Of a DNA stretch of 64,000 nt, positions 1-12,261 are shown piece by piece (position 1 is the first letter of the stretch; each line of letters starts with the position of its first letter). The translations under genes and the position numbers were made by a program. Origin of the DNA: Chiua virens (taxonomy: Eukaryota; Basidiomycota; Agaricomycetes; Boletales; Boletaceae). The notes under the pieces were generated by a model. It searched no databases, was not told the origin of the DNA, and saw only the letters and a list, made by a program, of their open reading frames with translations. The stretch spans positions 248,001-312,000 of the forward strand of contig JAHNUO010000005.1 of the NCBI GenBank assembly GCA_019787685.1. The letters are read 5' to 3'.

Positions 1-39
1 ACCATTTGCGGCTACACGGTCTCTGGGTGGGTCTACTTT

Positions 40-249
40 CTAGAGCATTTGCACGAGGCCCACAGTCTTTGTGGGACAAATATGGCTTGTTGTTGGATCA
101 ACTGCAGGTGGATGGGTGATGGGGACATCGTAGGCCATATAAAAGAGGTACACCTTGGATACAGCAAGGCTTGCCGTGTTTGCAACATGCGGTTTACAAG
201 CCGGGAGATGTTAGGAAATCACTTCGCGCTGCGCAAGTCCGCCTTCTAG
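40..249 (+). CDS. 3' exon of a C2H2 zinc-finger protein (5' end outside window)
   Basis: The window opens inside a gene. A splice acceptor (tttctag) ends at about 43, and the frame then runs open to a TAG at 247-249. The short peptide carries a degenerate C2H2 pattern: a Cys pair in CCWINC, then H-x4-H around GHIKEVH, then CRVC followed by a lone His near the C-terminus (GNHF). That spacing fits one complete zinc finger and the start of a second, as in fungal DNA-binding proteins. With only the last exon visible, target and full domain count cannot be given. The gene identity is unknown, and the exon could also belong to a decayed copy. Confidence 0.45.
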   Translation, partial: LEHLHEAHSLCGTNMACCWINCRWMGDGDIVGHIKEVHLGYSKACRVCNMRFTSREMLGNHFALRKSAF

Positions 250-669
250 CAGGGAACTCAGACAATTCAGACAATCATTGTTTGATGCAATGAAACGCTG
301 GAAAGGGAGTTGGAGGTGATGGTAAGCTATGCCGTCCTACTCCTTTACTATCATGATAGATGTCTGCGGACTGAAGAGGCACCGCCAACCTTAGCGTCGC
401 GGCAGAATCGGAGTTCTATAGATGTACTTACTCTCGTGTACAAATGTGAAACACATTTGTTAGATCGAAGAACTTCGTCAAAGATGCTGAGACACGTCGC
501 AAACCGCTGCACTTTCATTAGGATTAGGTACTGTACAATGATTACATACATGCACTACACGAAATCAGTACAGACAAACAACCATTACTCAAGAATCACG
601 AAGCAAACATCGAATAGCAAAGACAACGAGTGTATAAGCAACGAAAAAGAATGCGATGCGGTACGATCG
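250..669. other. intergenic, no gene seen
   Basis: About 420 bp between the zinc-finger stop and the 3' end of the coiled-coil gene. Open frames on both strands here lack recognisable protein character and overlap each other. It probably holds two convergent 3' UTRs. Confidence 0.4.
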
Positions 670-2790
670 TTAGCCATCCCCGTTCCCGCTCTCGCTCCCA
701 TCGTGGCGAGACTTTGTCTGCATCTCCAGCTGAAGTCGTTCCATCTCCGCACGCAACTCCTCTAACGCCTCTTCTTTCTGCGCCAGGAGCGTCCGTGCAA
801 CATCCAGTACCGCTTGTACCCTCTCAATGTCTTGCGGGGTGGAGCTCCGACGACTAGCGGGGGAAGACGTAGGGGAAGGCGCGGGCGCAGGAGAGGACAC
901 GTGTCTGGGGGAAAACGGAAGCGCAGCGAGGTCTGCTTCTATCTGCACATCCTGAAACGGGTGACCGGTCAAGGGGTCTGAGATGATTGTAGGCATGAGG
1001 GGTGATGCGAGTTCCATGCTCTCCTCTGCGGTAATGTCTTCTTCTAACGGCTGCGGACTGAAGATCTGGTGCCAATCCCTGTGCAAGGACGTGAACTCAG
1101 GATTACGGTCCTGCTATCGAGAGTATATGGAATGAAACCTACTTGAGCAGGATCCAGAACGGGCGACCGGGATGAAGACGCTCGTAGTTGTGTGATTTCG
1201 CGCAGAAGGGCTTTCTCTCGACCGCGTGCAAAGATACGAGCCTGCTGAAGCTGTTCTCGAAGGTCGTCAACTTCGGCTTGAAGCCTTCGGGCGCCGTCAG
1301 AAACGGCCAATCAACTATGGGATGCACTTCTCACCGAACACATTCCCCTTCGACCCGCAGGACGTCTTGAAAGGTGTCGATATTGATCCCATCAGCGACC
1401 TAGCAAATGTCAGGACACCTCCACGACAAATTAAAAGTCGTAAACGCACTCTTCGACGTCTCGCGGTCGCTTCGATCAGCGTTGTCCGCTCCGATACAAG
1501 GGCTTCCGTTTGAGTAGGTCATGGTCCGTATCTGGATTGTCAAGCTGAGCTATCGAAAGCATCGTAGAAGGTGACGTCGGTGCTGGAGATAATGTAGCCT
1601 TTCCGGCATCAAATGGTCGCGACAGTACGCTTGAATCGACTGAGGCACTTCTCGTTCGAGGGTTGGGAGTTGGAATCACGCTCGAGGTCGAGGTCACCGT
1701 CCTAACTTTCTCTAGCTGTCCACACCAGTGACTACAGTTACTCTCGCATGAGAGCAAAACACACCTTTTCTGCGATTTGACGAATCTCAATCTCCAGGGA
1801 TCTGTTTCGCGCATTGTTGCTCTCCAAGAAGCGGAGACATTCCTCGTCTGACAACGGTTTTGCCTCAAGAATTCTACTATCCAATTTTCGCTTCTCGAAT
1901 GCGCGGGCGGTAACATTCTGGAGTCCGTGTGGCTGTTGCTCGTGGCCTCCAGGAGAAATGATACACATTTCCAGCTCAGCCTCGCGTACTGCAACCTTGG
2001 CTTCCAGTTCCTCGATGCGGAGGTTCGCCTCTTCTACACTTCTGCTGTGACTTTGTCGCTCAAAATAGAGTTCCGTCCGTAGTCTGGCGATGATGGAGGT
2101 TGCATATGCCAACAATTCATCGTTATGGGCGTCTCTCACGACTCCACAATCAAGCGCGCCTGGAACAACCTGTTCTGAGGATTCGACATTGAGATTGGCT
2201 CACTAGACTGCGTTGGATGAGCTGAGGAAGTGGGAAAGGGCGACATACCTGCATGTTTCGCGATACGCATCCGGCTACACGGCCATGAATTCCACTCGTT
2301 CGATACTTGAACTGACGAACCGTCCGCCACGCAGCAACGTAACAGGATCAAAGTGTGAGACAAATGACCAGGGGAGAAGAAGGACTATGGGCATACCTTT
2401 CTCAATCAGATCCTCGACGACGTCCTTCAGCTCATCCTTTTCCACCTCTAAATTCATCGCTAAGCGACGCCAACGGTCCACTTGATGTATCAGCTTCAGT
2501 TTCGCCTGTTCCTCGGCGGAAATTTCCAACGCGTGTTGAGAATGTAATGCATCCAACACATCGATCGTTTTCATCAAACGGGTGTGGGCGGTCGACGCAC
2601 GCGCACTATATGCTTCCAAACGTGCTTCGAGGGCAACTATCTGGCACGATGCAAGATGTGAATGAGATATTCGATGAGTCATAAGTCAAGTCGTACGGAA
2701 GTCCACGCACTCGGTCGTCCTTTTCGCGAAGCAACGCTCTGACGTCGTCCTGTGCTAGTTTCGGATCTCCTGCGTGGCTTCGGTCCCATG
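670..2790 (-). CDS. multi-exon coiled-coil protein, function unknown
   Basis: A minus-strand gene of at least five exons. Coding segments lie at about 2682-2400 (heptad-rich, with EARLEAYSARAS and WRRLAMNLEVEKDEL), 2139-1760 (RIEELEAKVAVREAELEM), 1737-1480 (Ser/Thr/Pro-rich), 1310-1140 (RLQAEVDDLREQLQQAR) and 1086-670 (acidic, Pro-rich, ending in a coil QKEEALEELRAEMERLQLEM and a TAA). The whole is an alternation of long coiled coils and disordered stretches, as in scaffold or cytoskeleton-linked proteins. No enzymatic motif is visible. Two junctions (near 2160 and 1085) do not stay in frame with the nearest canonical splice sites, so either the exon ends are misplaced or the gene has small indels. 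The start is not resolved; an upstream exon near 2750-2700 (ALLREKDDRVRG) may belong to it. Confidence 0.55.
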
Positions 2791-2968
2791 TATTGTGCTG
2801 TCGTTATTGCAGTCGGGGCATACACTGTAGACCTTGTAAGGAAATTCGAGCGCCACACGTTTCAATGCGCGCGCCGGCGGCCACGTCCGGCGTGACCGGG
2901 AAACGACGACGATGTCGCTCAATCTACCTTTCTGACTCTCATAGAGACCTACGAGTCGTCGTAACCTC

Positions 2969-4011
2969 ATGGGCGCAACGAACTCCAAATTCGTGGAATG
3001 GGAGACACCGTTTCTCAACCCACTGACGACACACCATGACGACACCCGACGGGCATTGATCATCCTCAACCAACCCTTGTCGCTGCATTCGCTCGAGACG
3101 CTCTGGAATGTCAGCTCATGGCGGTGTTGTGCCGATGGTGGCGCGAACCGTTTGTATGATCTCTTGGGCCAGACACACGAGGGTGAACAATTGCGACGTC
3201 GGTGAGCACCAGATAGGAGGCGTATCATCATTGAGGCGTTGACCAATGTATGCTCAGATACATCCCTGATTTGATAAAGGGGGACTTGGACTCTCTCCGC
3301 GAAGATGTTCGAGAGTACTACCTTGCCCAGGTCTGTTTCGGATACCTCGCAGCTGGACGGACGATCTAACGCTTTCCAAGGGCGTATCCATACAGCAGGA
3401 CTTGAATCAAGATACCACAGATCTCATGAAGTGTATCGAATCACTTGAGGAGCATGAGCGCAGGGAAGGGCTCGATGTGAGGATAATCCGTTGATTGGCC
3501 GCATTCATGAATCTAACCATCTAGATTCAGCACGATATCCTCTTTCTCGGAGGACTTTCTGGTCGACTCGATCAAACTGTACATGTTCTCTCATACGTAC
3601 ATAAGCTCCGACGGACGAGGAAGAGAGTCTACGTCATTACCGACGATAACATCTCTTGGGTTCTTGACGCGGTGAGTGTCAGCCTGGGTTGACGGCATCC
3701 AGCCCTGATCTCTCCCTAGGGACATCATCGAATAGCCATCGATCACGACGTTTTGGGCCCCACTTGTGGCCTCTTACCCGTCGGAGTAAGCTCTACCGTG
3801 TTGTCTACATCTGGTCTTCGATGGAACCTAGGTAAATCAAACTCATCTACCTCGACCCATCTTACTAATCACCTTGCTGGAAGATATGACACAATCGTCG
3901 TTTGACGGTCTAGTGTCTACCTCCAATCATCTCGTCCCTACGGAACCTTTCGTGACGATTAAGACTTCGCGCCCGATCTGGTGGTGTGCAGAGTTGCGTC
4001 GGAAAGCATGA
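2969..4011 (+). CDS. THI80: thiamine pyrophosphokinase
   Basis: Cytosolic enzyme that transfers pyrophosphate from ATP to thiamine, giving thiamine diphosphate, the cofactor of pyruvate decarboxylase and transketolase. Six exons join in frame: 2969-3201, 3258-3330, 3381-3476, about 3525-3671, 3720-3830 and 3884-4011. Family landmarks appear in order: [11 protein letters not shown] near the N-terminus, [13 protein letters not shown] (the ADGGANR nucleotide-binding motif), KGDLDSLR (the conserved GD-DS acidic motif), [15 protein letters not shown], and the C-terminal thiamine-pocket region with [10 protein letters not shown] and TSGLRWNL. The length, about 260 residues, suits the fungal family. 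Intron 5 contains a near-perfect branch site (ttactaatc). No frame break or missing motif was found, which matters because the adjacent ATG17 gene is badly broken. Confidence 0.93.
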
Positions 4012-4261
4012 CATATGCACCAGCGAGCATCATGCTTACTCTCAGAGAAAGTATGTATTGAAGATGTTGAGAGACTCGCATATCATTATCGCATATCGAT
4101 AATTCTTTGTATCTTGGTAGTGTGCATTTACTTATGGCTACAGTTACGGAGGGGTATTCTAGATCATTAAAATCAACGTCGCGCCATGTGTAATTGCAGG
4201 TCCCCATTGAAGATTTCGCATTACAGCCTTGAGCGTTCTCGCACCCAAACTGCACCAAGAT

Positions 4262-6281
4262 CTATAGGCTATCGCCAACGGGCATGCCCACAGCTATCAC
4301 ATCCTCCGCCGTCACTGGCACCTTCAACTTTTTTCTCGCCTAAGCAGAGGGGAAAACCAAGTCAGCCATCTGTCACAATAAGCCGAGCCTCGGTTGACAA
4401 GGGAGGTAAAAAAAGACAACAATAGAGGCTCGACTCACCTGCGCCAGTAAATCTGCATCGATCTCTGGAAGTACTTCCCGAATGTCACCTGCCCAGGGGA
4501 TAACCTCCCATCTCGTCGGCGGGTTCTCAATACAGAGACATATATCCGCTGGAATGTGAGCGCCGTGTTCTGCATTGAAATCGTCGCGTAGCTGACGCTC
4601 CTCTATACGATAGCGTCGTGATTATGACGGCACAGCACAAGGTCAGAAGAGTCCAAAGAGAGACCTTCTCCACTCACCAGACGACATGGTTTCCAGTTCG
4701 GCCATCATACCTTCGACAACCTTCTCAACACCCTCCCGAAATCGTCGTCGGCGAGCAATCTCGAGGAGCAGTTTGTGAACGAGAATTGGTACTGGACGAA
4801 TCTGTGATGTAAGTCCTCTACTACCAGCAACCGCTGTTTGAGGTCATCCAAGAGCTCTTCGCAAGTCGACCTACCCAATGCGCAAGGACGGGATGGAATC
4901 ATGAATTGACAAGTGGGGAAAGGGAAGAACCCACCTCGACATCCTGCTGCTTTTGAAGCATCTCAGACATGATATCTCCGAGTTCGTCTACATCATCTAA
5001 GGTACTACGGCTCAGTGTCTAGTTGTTCTTGTGCAGCAGTCTTTGCAAGTATCAACTTCTCGCTATATTGTAGGGTATGAGTGATACGTCAACCGGTCGA
5101 TTGCACTGCTCACTGAGTTTCCTGAATGGAATAAACGTCTGCCTCGAGCTCTCCCATGATTGCCGGAAGTTCTTCTGTGTCCCGATGTATCGCTGAAAAA
5201 TCCGAGTTAGTATGGCCTTGAGCTCCGACGCGCAAATCCAGTCTACACCTACCCTGCATCTCCTCCTCGGAATGAGATGTCCCGGCCTCGCTGTCATGCA
5301 ACGCATCTGCCATTTGCTCATAATGTGATGCCAAGCTCTCCAGATGCCCTGCCATTTCCGTCGTCGTGCTCTCCTGGGAAGCCAACAGAGACTGGATCGG
5401 TGGTGCGTCCGCGACGGGTAAAGAATCGCGTATAGAAGACACGGTGGCTGAGAGCGTCTCTGGGTAGTCGTACGTCGCCGACATGGTATCCTGCATGGCA
5501 CACAAACACATCAGCGTGCCGACGACGTATGAGACCGGATACGTACGTCGAGTCTCGTTCGATCACTTTCTACAGCCTCCAACACCTGCTCGATCGCACT
5601 TTCATCCACAAAGTCCCTCAACGTCTTCCAGGTCGACCGATCGACGTGTTTCTTCGTGAGCTTCTTCTCAAACATGTTCTCCCTCACGGTGGCAGAAGGA
5701 CTCAAAGTAGGATCGATAATACCCTTGGGTTTGTCGAGCGAGTGTTGACTCCCGAAAAGGGACGAATCGGTCGAGGTTTGGTGAAATCCAGGAGGGACGA
5801 GTTGACCGCCGAGAGACTCGAGGATGGTATCGAGGGCTGAATGTACGTTCCAACCGGACAGCGTCCCATTCCTGTCATATGGTAATAAGTACAACACGGA
5901 AAGTAAGACGTTGTCAGAAGGGTGAGTAAGAGACGGAGACGTACGCGTATCTGTTTCTCTAGCTGTGCGCGTTTGTATTCGATGCTCTTCGCCACGCTTG
6001 CAGCCAACTACGCGGGAGGACAACAACGCGTGAGTACGAGCGTAATGCATTCAAGTATGCCTTGGCGCACCTTGAGCTGTTCGATGACTTGCTTCGCTGA
6101 TCCATTTCACTTTGGCGTCGAGCGCGAAGCACCTCTACGGCACATTGCGCAGATACGGTTGGTAAGGGCATTGGCCTTGGAGCAGAGTTGTTCACCAGTG
6201 TTGGAGGGCCTTCTTGGATTGAAGTACGAGGGAAACGAGATGTGGTTGGTCTGCGCGAGCTGCAGACGGCGGGGATGCCAT
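4262..6281 (-). pseudogene. ATG17: autophagy scaffold ATG17, full length but with eight one-base frame breaks
   Basis: Atg17 is the coiled-coil scaffold of the Atg1 kinase complex at the pre-autophagosomal structure. Start ATG 6281-6279, stop TAG 4264-4262, about nine exons. Family segments are recognisable in order: LVLQSKKALQH, AQCAVEVL, LDAKVKWI, LAASVAKSIEYKRAQLEKQ, ALDTILESLGGQLVPPGFH, WKTLRDFVDESAIEQVL, GHLESLASHYEQMADAL, DTEELPAIMGELE, CEELLDDLKQRL, KLLLEIARRRRF, then the C-terminal FNAEHG and PTRWEVIPW block. Splice sites are normal. Within exons, however, the frame moves by one extra base at about 6197, 6157, 6126, 6089, 5841, 5010 and 4864, and loses one near 4776. Codons on both sides of each break are conserved, so the breaks look young. 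Either this is a recently dead copy, a badly sequenced patch, or an unusual decoding case. The identity is secure; its functional state is not. Confidence 0.85.
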
Positions 6282-7318
6282 TAGTAGAGGCTGGTAGTCA
6301 GGAAGGTCAGTTGGTACAGAAGTACCGCGAACCGTACGCTGGGCAGTCGAACTTCAGCAAAGTTTGGCTGCAACTCCGGACTGAATGTTCAGGGACGAAT
6401 GGTATACACAAGTCAGTGAGCTGCCAGAGAAATACTTGAGGTAAATTGATACGAGCGAATCATTGTGTATTATAGGTACACCTGTAACCCTGGGCCGATA
6501 ACGACTAGCTAATTGAACAGGACCATGGATTCATCCCATTGTAGAAGTTCACTTCTAACAGTCACTATCAATGATGAGTTTCTCACCCATCAATGCATCA
6601 CCGATGTGCTGGAACATCGACCAGCTCATATGCCGATTCGTCGGAGTGAATACGGGCTTACAATATCATTGTGGTTTTTTCACACTCGTCAGCACGCCAC
6701 CTCCTTTTTTCTTTCTCCGCTTGGTGAGACTACGGGTCCTTCCTTCAGGTGCGCTTCATCTTTCGGTTTATCGTTGTCGAACTTGTCTCTCATCGTGTCG
6801 CCAGTGTATTAGTTTTTTGCGCTCACCCGTCCCTTCCTGATCCCATGTAATGTATCTGTATTTCCACTTTATTTTCGCTCTGTATTTCTTGTAGTAGCGT
6901 TTCGTGTGACTCGCCTGACTTATTCGGGTGTCCTGCTCGCGCCGTTGCTGAGTTGCCATCGTCGTGCAACCCGAGTTCGCTGGCTTCACGACGTGGCGCA
7001 TTTTCCTCACGCGAGACTGATTATCGAGCTCAACTTGTCCAAAAATTCAATCAGAGGGATGTCTGGGTTAAAACTACCCATGGTAATGAGTGAGTCCGAA
7101 TTCTATGCCGGAGTGATCACAAAGTACGTAACTAGTCGCAGTGCCGTAAGATTGCGCTGGAGTGGAAGAATTTATTCTCTTTGTAAAAGTCATCACAGGG
7201 TATGTAGTAAGTAGGATCAGAAGCAGCCTCGAATCTCCGATCAACGGACAACACTGGTCACAAAACATGACCACGATGTTACCGGTCCCTTAACTTTATT
7301 TTTTTTTCCACCACATCT
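6282..7318. other. intergenic between ATG17 and acyltransferase copy 1
   Basis: About 1 kb holding the ATG17 promoter (leftward) and the promoter of acyltransferase copy 1 (rightward). The open frames here are overlapping and have no recognisable domains. Just before copy 1 there is a T-rich run followed by CCACCACATCT directly at the ATG. The same block precedes copy 2, so the duplication carried the promoter. Confidence 0.5.
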
Positions 7319-9304
7319 ATGGCAGGCTGGACATTACTAGACGACAACGATCCAGCCCAAGGTCGTATCTTCGAGCGTCCTCTGGACCACGAGGAGGTCG
7401 CTTTCGTGTTGGATGCACGCATGAAAGGCACCACAGACTCTGGACAGTACTGTCAGCTGCGTCTCTTAAACGGTTCTCGAGACGCTCACCTCTTTTCGGA
7501 CGCCAACATCATTAGAGCGTGGTTGTCTACAAAGAGACGCTTTCCGCTCGCAGCAGCGACCATCCGTGGTCCGAAAATAGAAGGTGGTAATGGCGACAGC
7601 GATCCCGGCATCAATTCTGCTGCATTCCAAGCTCACTTCACTGTCCGCGAACGTGATCTCGCTGTCGTTCGTCCAAACGAGATCGTGTTCGGGCAGGTAG
7701 CGAGGTCAGAGGAGCTTACAAGGCCAGGTAGTTGCGATCCTTGATGGCCCACGTGTGCTTTCGCAGAATCTGCTCGTCCAGTTGCGCGTCTATCGCGAGA
7801 TCGACCCACAAAAAGCAGACATCCTGCATGTGGTTTCATTCATAGCGCATTCCGTGTCGGATACGACGGCGATACAGACGTTGACATCGTGTTTCTTGGA
7901 CACACTTGCAAGGGGAGGGGGTCCAGACTCAGAACCTGCGCAAATGTCACTGGAAGAGCGGTTGACTATGGCGGTTCCCCTTGCAGAGATGTTGTCGAAA
8001 CATATGCCCTCCCTCAGTGTGGCAAGGCGACGGTGGCGATTGGCAATTGCAAGAGTGATATTCGAGTGCAGAACAAGAAATTTTCAGGTAGGTGTCGTCT
8101 TTCTTTCTATGTCGTATATGTATATGTTGATCCCTGGCCCTGGGATGAGCAGGGTGGGTACACCCTTCCATGTCGCATCACACCCTCGACACAGATTACT
8201 CCCGCAAGAACTGGCTACGCATCTGTCTCCTTCACGGATGCGCAGACTGCTACCGTACTAGCTAACTGTCGTCGACACAATCACACCTTCGGAAACGCCT
8301 ACCTGCCCCTCGCACAGGTCGCGATGACCCGCGTGCTCTACCGACGATACCTTCGCGGAGAGATCTCAGAGGAAGAATGGGAATATCGAAAGAGGCAGCC
8401 ATATCTTACTGCAGGTCCTGTCAGCCTGCGTTCGCGTGTAGACAAGGAATGGCTCAATAGGGGAGGTGGAGGAGAATTTGTCCTTTCTTTGAGTTTATTC
8501 TTCTACCTACTTCCATTCATGACGCTCGGTACAGCAACAGAAAGTTCAGACCAAGGCCGACGCGTCTATTCGGACGGTGCACCTCCCTTCTCGAATCTGC
8601 TCACGTTCGACCGATTCTTACATCGCGTCGGGGTGGTCAAGAAGCAGGCAAATGCGTTTTTGAAGCATCCCTTACTTCTCGATATCGCCTATGCAACTAG
8701 TATGCGACATGCTTGGCTTGCACGGCTCGGGTTTATGCAATGGATGGATGGCAAGGACGAACCATCGAAGGGACGAGGTTCTGGCAGTATCAGACGACCC
8801 GATGGTTTTCGCTCACGGGGGGTCCAGTAGGGGCAATGTGGGTCTTCCCGTACTTCCTAAACTTCCCTCATGTTAATCTGTCAGCAGTTGGATTTAGTGT
8901 CCTCGACTAAATACCCCTTGCCACCTACTCACCCACTCTCACCTTACGCTCCCGTCTCGCATCCACTCAGAGCCGGCTATGTCAATCCTCCCGCTCAACC
9001 GCTACCTGACGCGGAGATTACGACAACCCCAAAGATCGTGGTGGAGAATAGCACACAAACGCTCTGTACCCGTCCGGGGGAACTATACCTTGGAGCTTCG
9101 AGCTCACGCGGACGATTGACAATGAACAGCTACTACGACAGAAACGTGTTCGAAGAAGAGGTGGTCAAAGAATGGTTGGATGAAGTAAAGGCAGCGGTAT
9201 TATGGTACCTCGGTCAAACGCACCAGTCGAGCCACGCTCCGCGTGGCAGCGTTGGTGGTAATGGACGACCTGAAAGTGGCAAATATTTATCCGCTAAACT
9301 GTGA
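7319..9304 (+). pseudogene. HxxxD acyltransferase-like protein, tandem copy 1 (two +1 frameshifts)
   Basis: First of four tandem paralogues. Exons 7319-8087, 8153-8837 and 8888-9304 match those of copies 2, 4 and 5. The N-terminal GWTLLDDNDP-QGRIFERPL block, an HSVSD motif (HxxxD, as in BAHD and condensation-domain acyltransferases), FLDTLARGGGP, the long second exon (YRRYLRGEISEEEWEYRKRQP) and the C-terminal EWLDEVKAAVLWYLGQTH all survive. The substrate is unknown; families of this fold move acyl groups from CoA or carrier proteins to alcohols or amines. Compared directly with copy 2, there is one extra C at about 7715 (after the codons for EE) and one extra G at about 8771. Each throws the frame; otherwise the copy is open. 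Probably a young pseudogene. Confidence 0.8.
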
Positions 9305-9635
9305 AATAAGAATGCGATATTCTGTTACAATTGTTATGACTGTTGTTCTACATACAGTGCTTATCATGTGATCCCACTGATGGACTTACATAAGTCAGCT
9401 CGTTCGTATATATAATGCACACTTTCGCAAGTACACACGACGACCCGAGGACCGGATACGGGACCCGTATGGTCGCGCTCACTCGGTGACAGTAGACCGA
9501 TTGCCGCGCCTTGCCACTAAATCCATGTCATCATTTAAGATTGCCCTGGAGTAGAGGCCCGGAGATTAGTTCATCCTGCGGGAAATCACGGTACAATAGT
9601 ATTGGTTCCTTGACCTTGTTTTTTTCACCACATCT
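9305..9635. other. spacer between acyltransferase copies 1 and 2
   Basis: Copy 1 terminator region and copy 2 promoter. The last 40 bases (a CCTTGACC-like stretch, T run, CACCACATCT, ATG) closely match the sequence before copy 1. Nothing else was recognised. Confidence 0.5.
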
Positions 9636-11599
9636 ATGGCAGGCTGGACATTACTAGACGATAGCGATCCAACCCAAGGTCGTATCTTCGAGCGCCCTCT
9701 GGACCACGAGGAGGTCGCTTTCGTGTTTGATGCACGCATAAAAGGCACCTCAGACACTGGACAGTACTTTCAGCTGCGTCTCTTGAACAGTTCTCAAGAC
9801 GCCCACATATTTTCGGACGCCAACATCATTAAGGCGTGGTTGTCTACAAAGAGACGTTTTCCGCTCGCAGCAGCAACCATCCATGGTCCGAAAATAGAAG
9901 GTGGTAATGGCGACGGCGATCCTGACATCAGTTCTGCCGCACTCCAAGCCCACTTCACTGTCCGCGAACGTGATCTCGCTATCGTTCGTCCAAATGAGAT
10001 CGTGTTCGGACAGGTAGCGAGGTCAGAGGAGTTACAAGGCCAGGTAGTTGCGATCCTTGATGGCCCACGTGTGCTTTCGGAGGATCCTCCTCGTCCACTT
10101 ACGCGTCTATCGCGAGGTCGATCCACAGAAGGCAAACATCCTGCATGTGATGGCATTCTTGGCGCATGTCGTGTCGGATGCAACGGGGACACGGACATTT
10201 ACATCGTGTTTCTTAGATACACTTGCAAGGGGAGGGGGTCCAGACTCAGAACCTACACAAATGTCACTGGAAGAGCGGTTGACTATGGCGGTTCCCCTTG
10301 CAGAGTTGTTATCGAAGCATATGCGCTCCCTCAGTCCAGCAAGGCGCCGATGGCGATTGGCAATCGGAAGAGTAATACTCGAGTGCAGGATGGGAAAGTA
10401 TCAGGCAAGTGTCGTCTTTCCTTCTATGTCGTATAGTCGCGCAGAATGGTGATTCATGAAATGAGCAGGGTGGTCACACACTTCCACGCCGCATCACGCC
10501 CTCGACACCGATCATTCCCGCAAGAACTGGCTACTGCAGCTGTCTCGCTCACGGATGCTCAGACTACTGCCGTGCTAGCGAACTGTCATCTCCACAATCT
10601 CAGCTTCGGAAACGCCTACCTGCCCCTCGCACAGGTCGCGATGACCCGCGTGCTCTACCGACGATACCTTCGCGGAGAGATCTCAGAGGAAGAATGGGAA
10701 TATCGAAAGAGGCAGCCTTATCTTACTGCGGGACCTCTCGCCATGCGTTCGCGTCTAGATAAGGAATGGTTCAATAGGGGAGGCGGAGGAGAATTCGTGC
10801 TCTCTATGGGCACACTCTTTTACAAGCTTCCATTCATGACGCTCGGTACAACGGCAGAGAGATTAGTCCACAGCCGTGTCTTTTCGGATGGTGTCCCTCC
10901 CTTCTCGGATCTCCTGACGTTCGACCGATTCTTGTATCGCGCGGGGTTGGTCAAGAAGCAAGCAGCGGCGTTGTTTGGACATCCCCTCTTTCGGGAGATT
11001 GTACATGCCAGCACTATTGGACATGCTTGGCTAGCGCGGCTCGGTTTTATGCAGTGGATGAATGACAAGGATAAAACCTCGAAGGATGAAGTCCTGGAAA
11101 TCTCGGGAGTTCCATGGGTATTTGCTCACGGGGGATCAAGTATGGGTAACGTGAGCCTTCCGATGATCTCCTGAATTTCCGCCTCATTTGAATCTGTCAC
11201 CAGTTGGATTTGGTATCCTCGACCGAATACCCCTTGCCACCTACTCACCCACTCTCACCTTACGCTCCCGTCTCGCATCCACTTAGAGCCGGCTATGTCA
11301 ATCCTCCCGCTCAACCGCTACCTGACGCGGAGGTTACGACAACGCCGAGTATCGTGGTGGAGAACAGCGCGCTAACGCTCTGTGCCCGTCCGGAGGAACT
11401 CTACCTTGGAGCTTGGAGCTTACGCGGGCAATTGAAATTGGACATGTGTTACGACAGAAATGTATTCGAAGACGAGGTGGCCGAAGAATGGTTGGATGAA
11501 GTAAAGGCAGCGGTATTGTGGTACCTCGCTCGAACACACCGGTCGAGCCTGGACCAACCTGACAGCCCGGGTGGCAAAGGCCTATCAGCTAAACTGTGA
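9636..11599 (+). pseudogene. HxxxD acyltransferase-like protein, tandem copy 2 (two +1 frameshifts)
   Basis: Closest paralogue of copy 1. Exons are 9636-10404, 10469-11150 and 11204-11599. HxxxD is present as HVVSD, and the C-terminal EWLDEVKAAVLWYLARTH block is intact. There is one extra C at about 10086 (GAG GAT[C]CTC CTC) and one extra T at about 10535 (GGC TAC[T]GCA GCT), both visible by comparison with copy 1, which keeps the frame at these places. Intron 1 starts with gcaagt, so it would be a GC-AG intron, where copy 1 has gtaggt. The two broken sites differ from those of copy 1, so the copies broke independently after duplication. Confidence 0.8.
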
Positions 11600-12261
11600 A
11601 ATGAGAGCGCGATATTGTGTTTTTGGCAGAGATATCATATGATTTCCATGTGCCAAGATCACTCTGTGTTGAACCTTATAGGATTGACCGGAAGTAAAAT
11701 GATCGTTGTAAATCCATGCCTACTGGGATCTTAGATTGATTTCATATCTCAGCGGCTTAGCGCTTCCGTCTCGGAGAAGTTAACGTCGACCCATAAGTAC
11801 GTGGATGGTCAGCACTTGATTATTATCATACTCGATTCCTGCTAGGCTTTCGAATTTATGAAACCATTCCACCAGAATACAGAAGTGTGCCAGGTTCCTT
11901 CCGGAACGATTTTCTGAGCACTTGTGTCCTTGCCAGGAGATCTCCGAGTCTGAACGTTGAACGTTGAACGTCCGCAGAAAGATGTACAGCTGAGCCGAGG
12001 AAGAATCACGTGATGAACCACGATTATGTAAGGTTCCAAATTGGTAAGGCGGAAAGCCCCGGGAAGAACATGACGAAAACAAAATTGCCGATTTGAACAC
12101 GGCCTTTCGACCACCGAATCCTGCATAAATGACGACACATCCGAGTCGGACCCGAAGAGCAATTTGCTCATGGTATGTACCATGCTATGAAGCAATCGAC
12201 AACGGGGCTCTGTGAAAAAGACGTGATGCTTTTGTGGCATAGCTTGTTTTCACCCCATCTG
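11600..12261. other. spacer between acyltransferase copies 2 and 3
   Basis: About 660 bp with no convincing coding sequence. The open frames on the minus strand (11780-12240) overlap in several frames and match nothing known to me. Confidence 0.4.

Noticed and set aside
2755..3246. 163-residue minus-strand open frame
   Set aside because: It is antisense to the first exons of THI80, whose motifs (ADGGANR, GDLDSLR) are unmistakable; a shadow frame.
5052..5566. Arg-rich minus-strand open frames overlapping ATG17
   Set aside because: They are alternative frames of the ATG17 exons carrying GHLESLASHYEQ and do not keep splice phase.
5872..5944. Splice-phase error in ATG17 between exons 2 and 3
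   Set aside because: The junction itself is in frame (EKQIR to EWDAVR). The extra base lies about 30 bp inside exon 3, near 5841, and is reported there.
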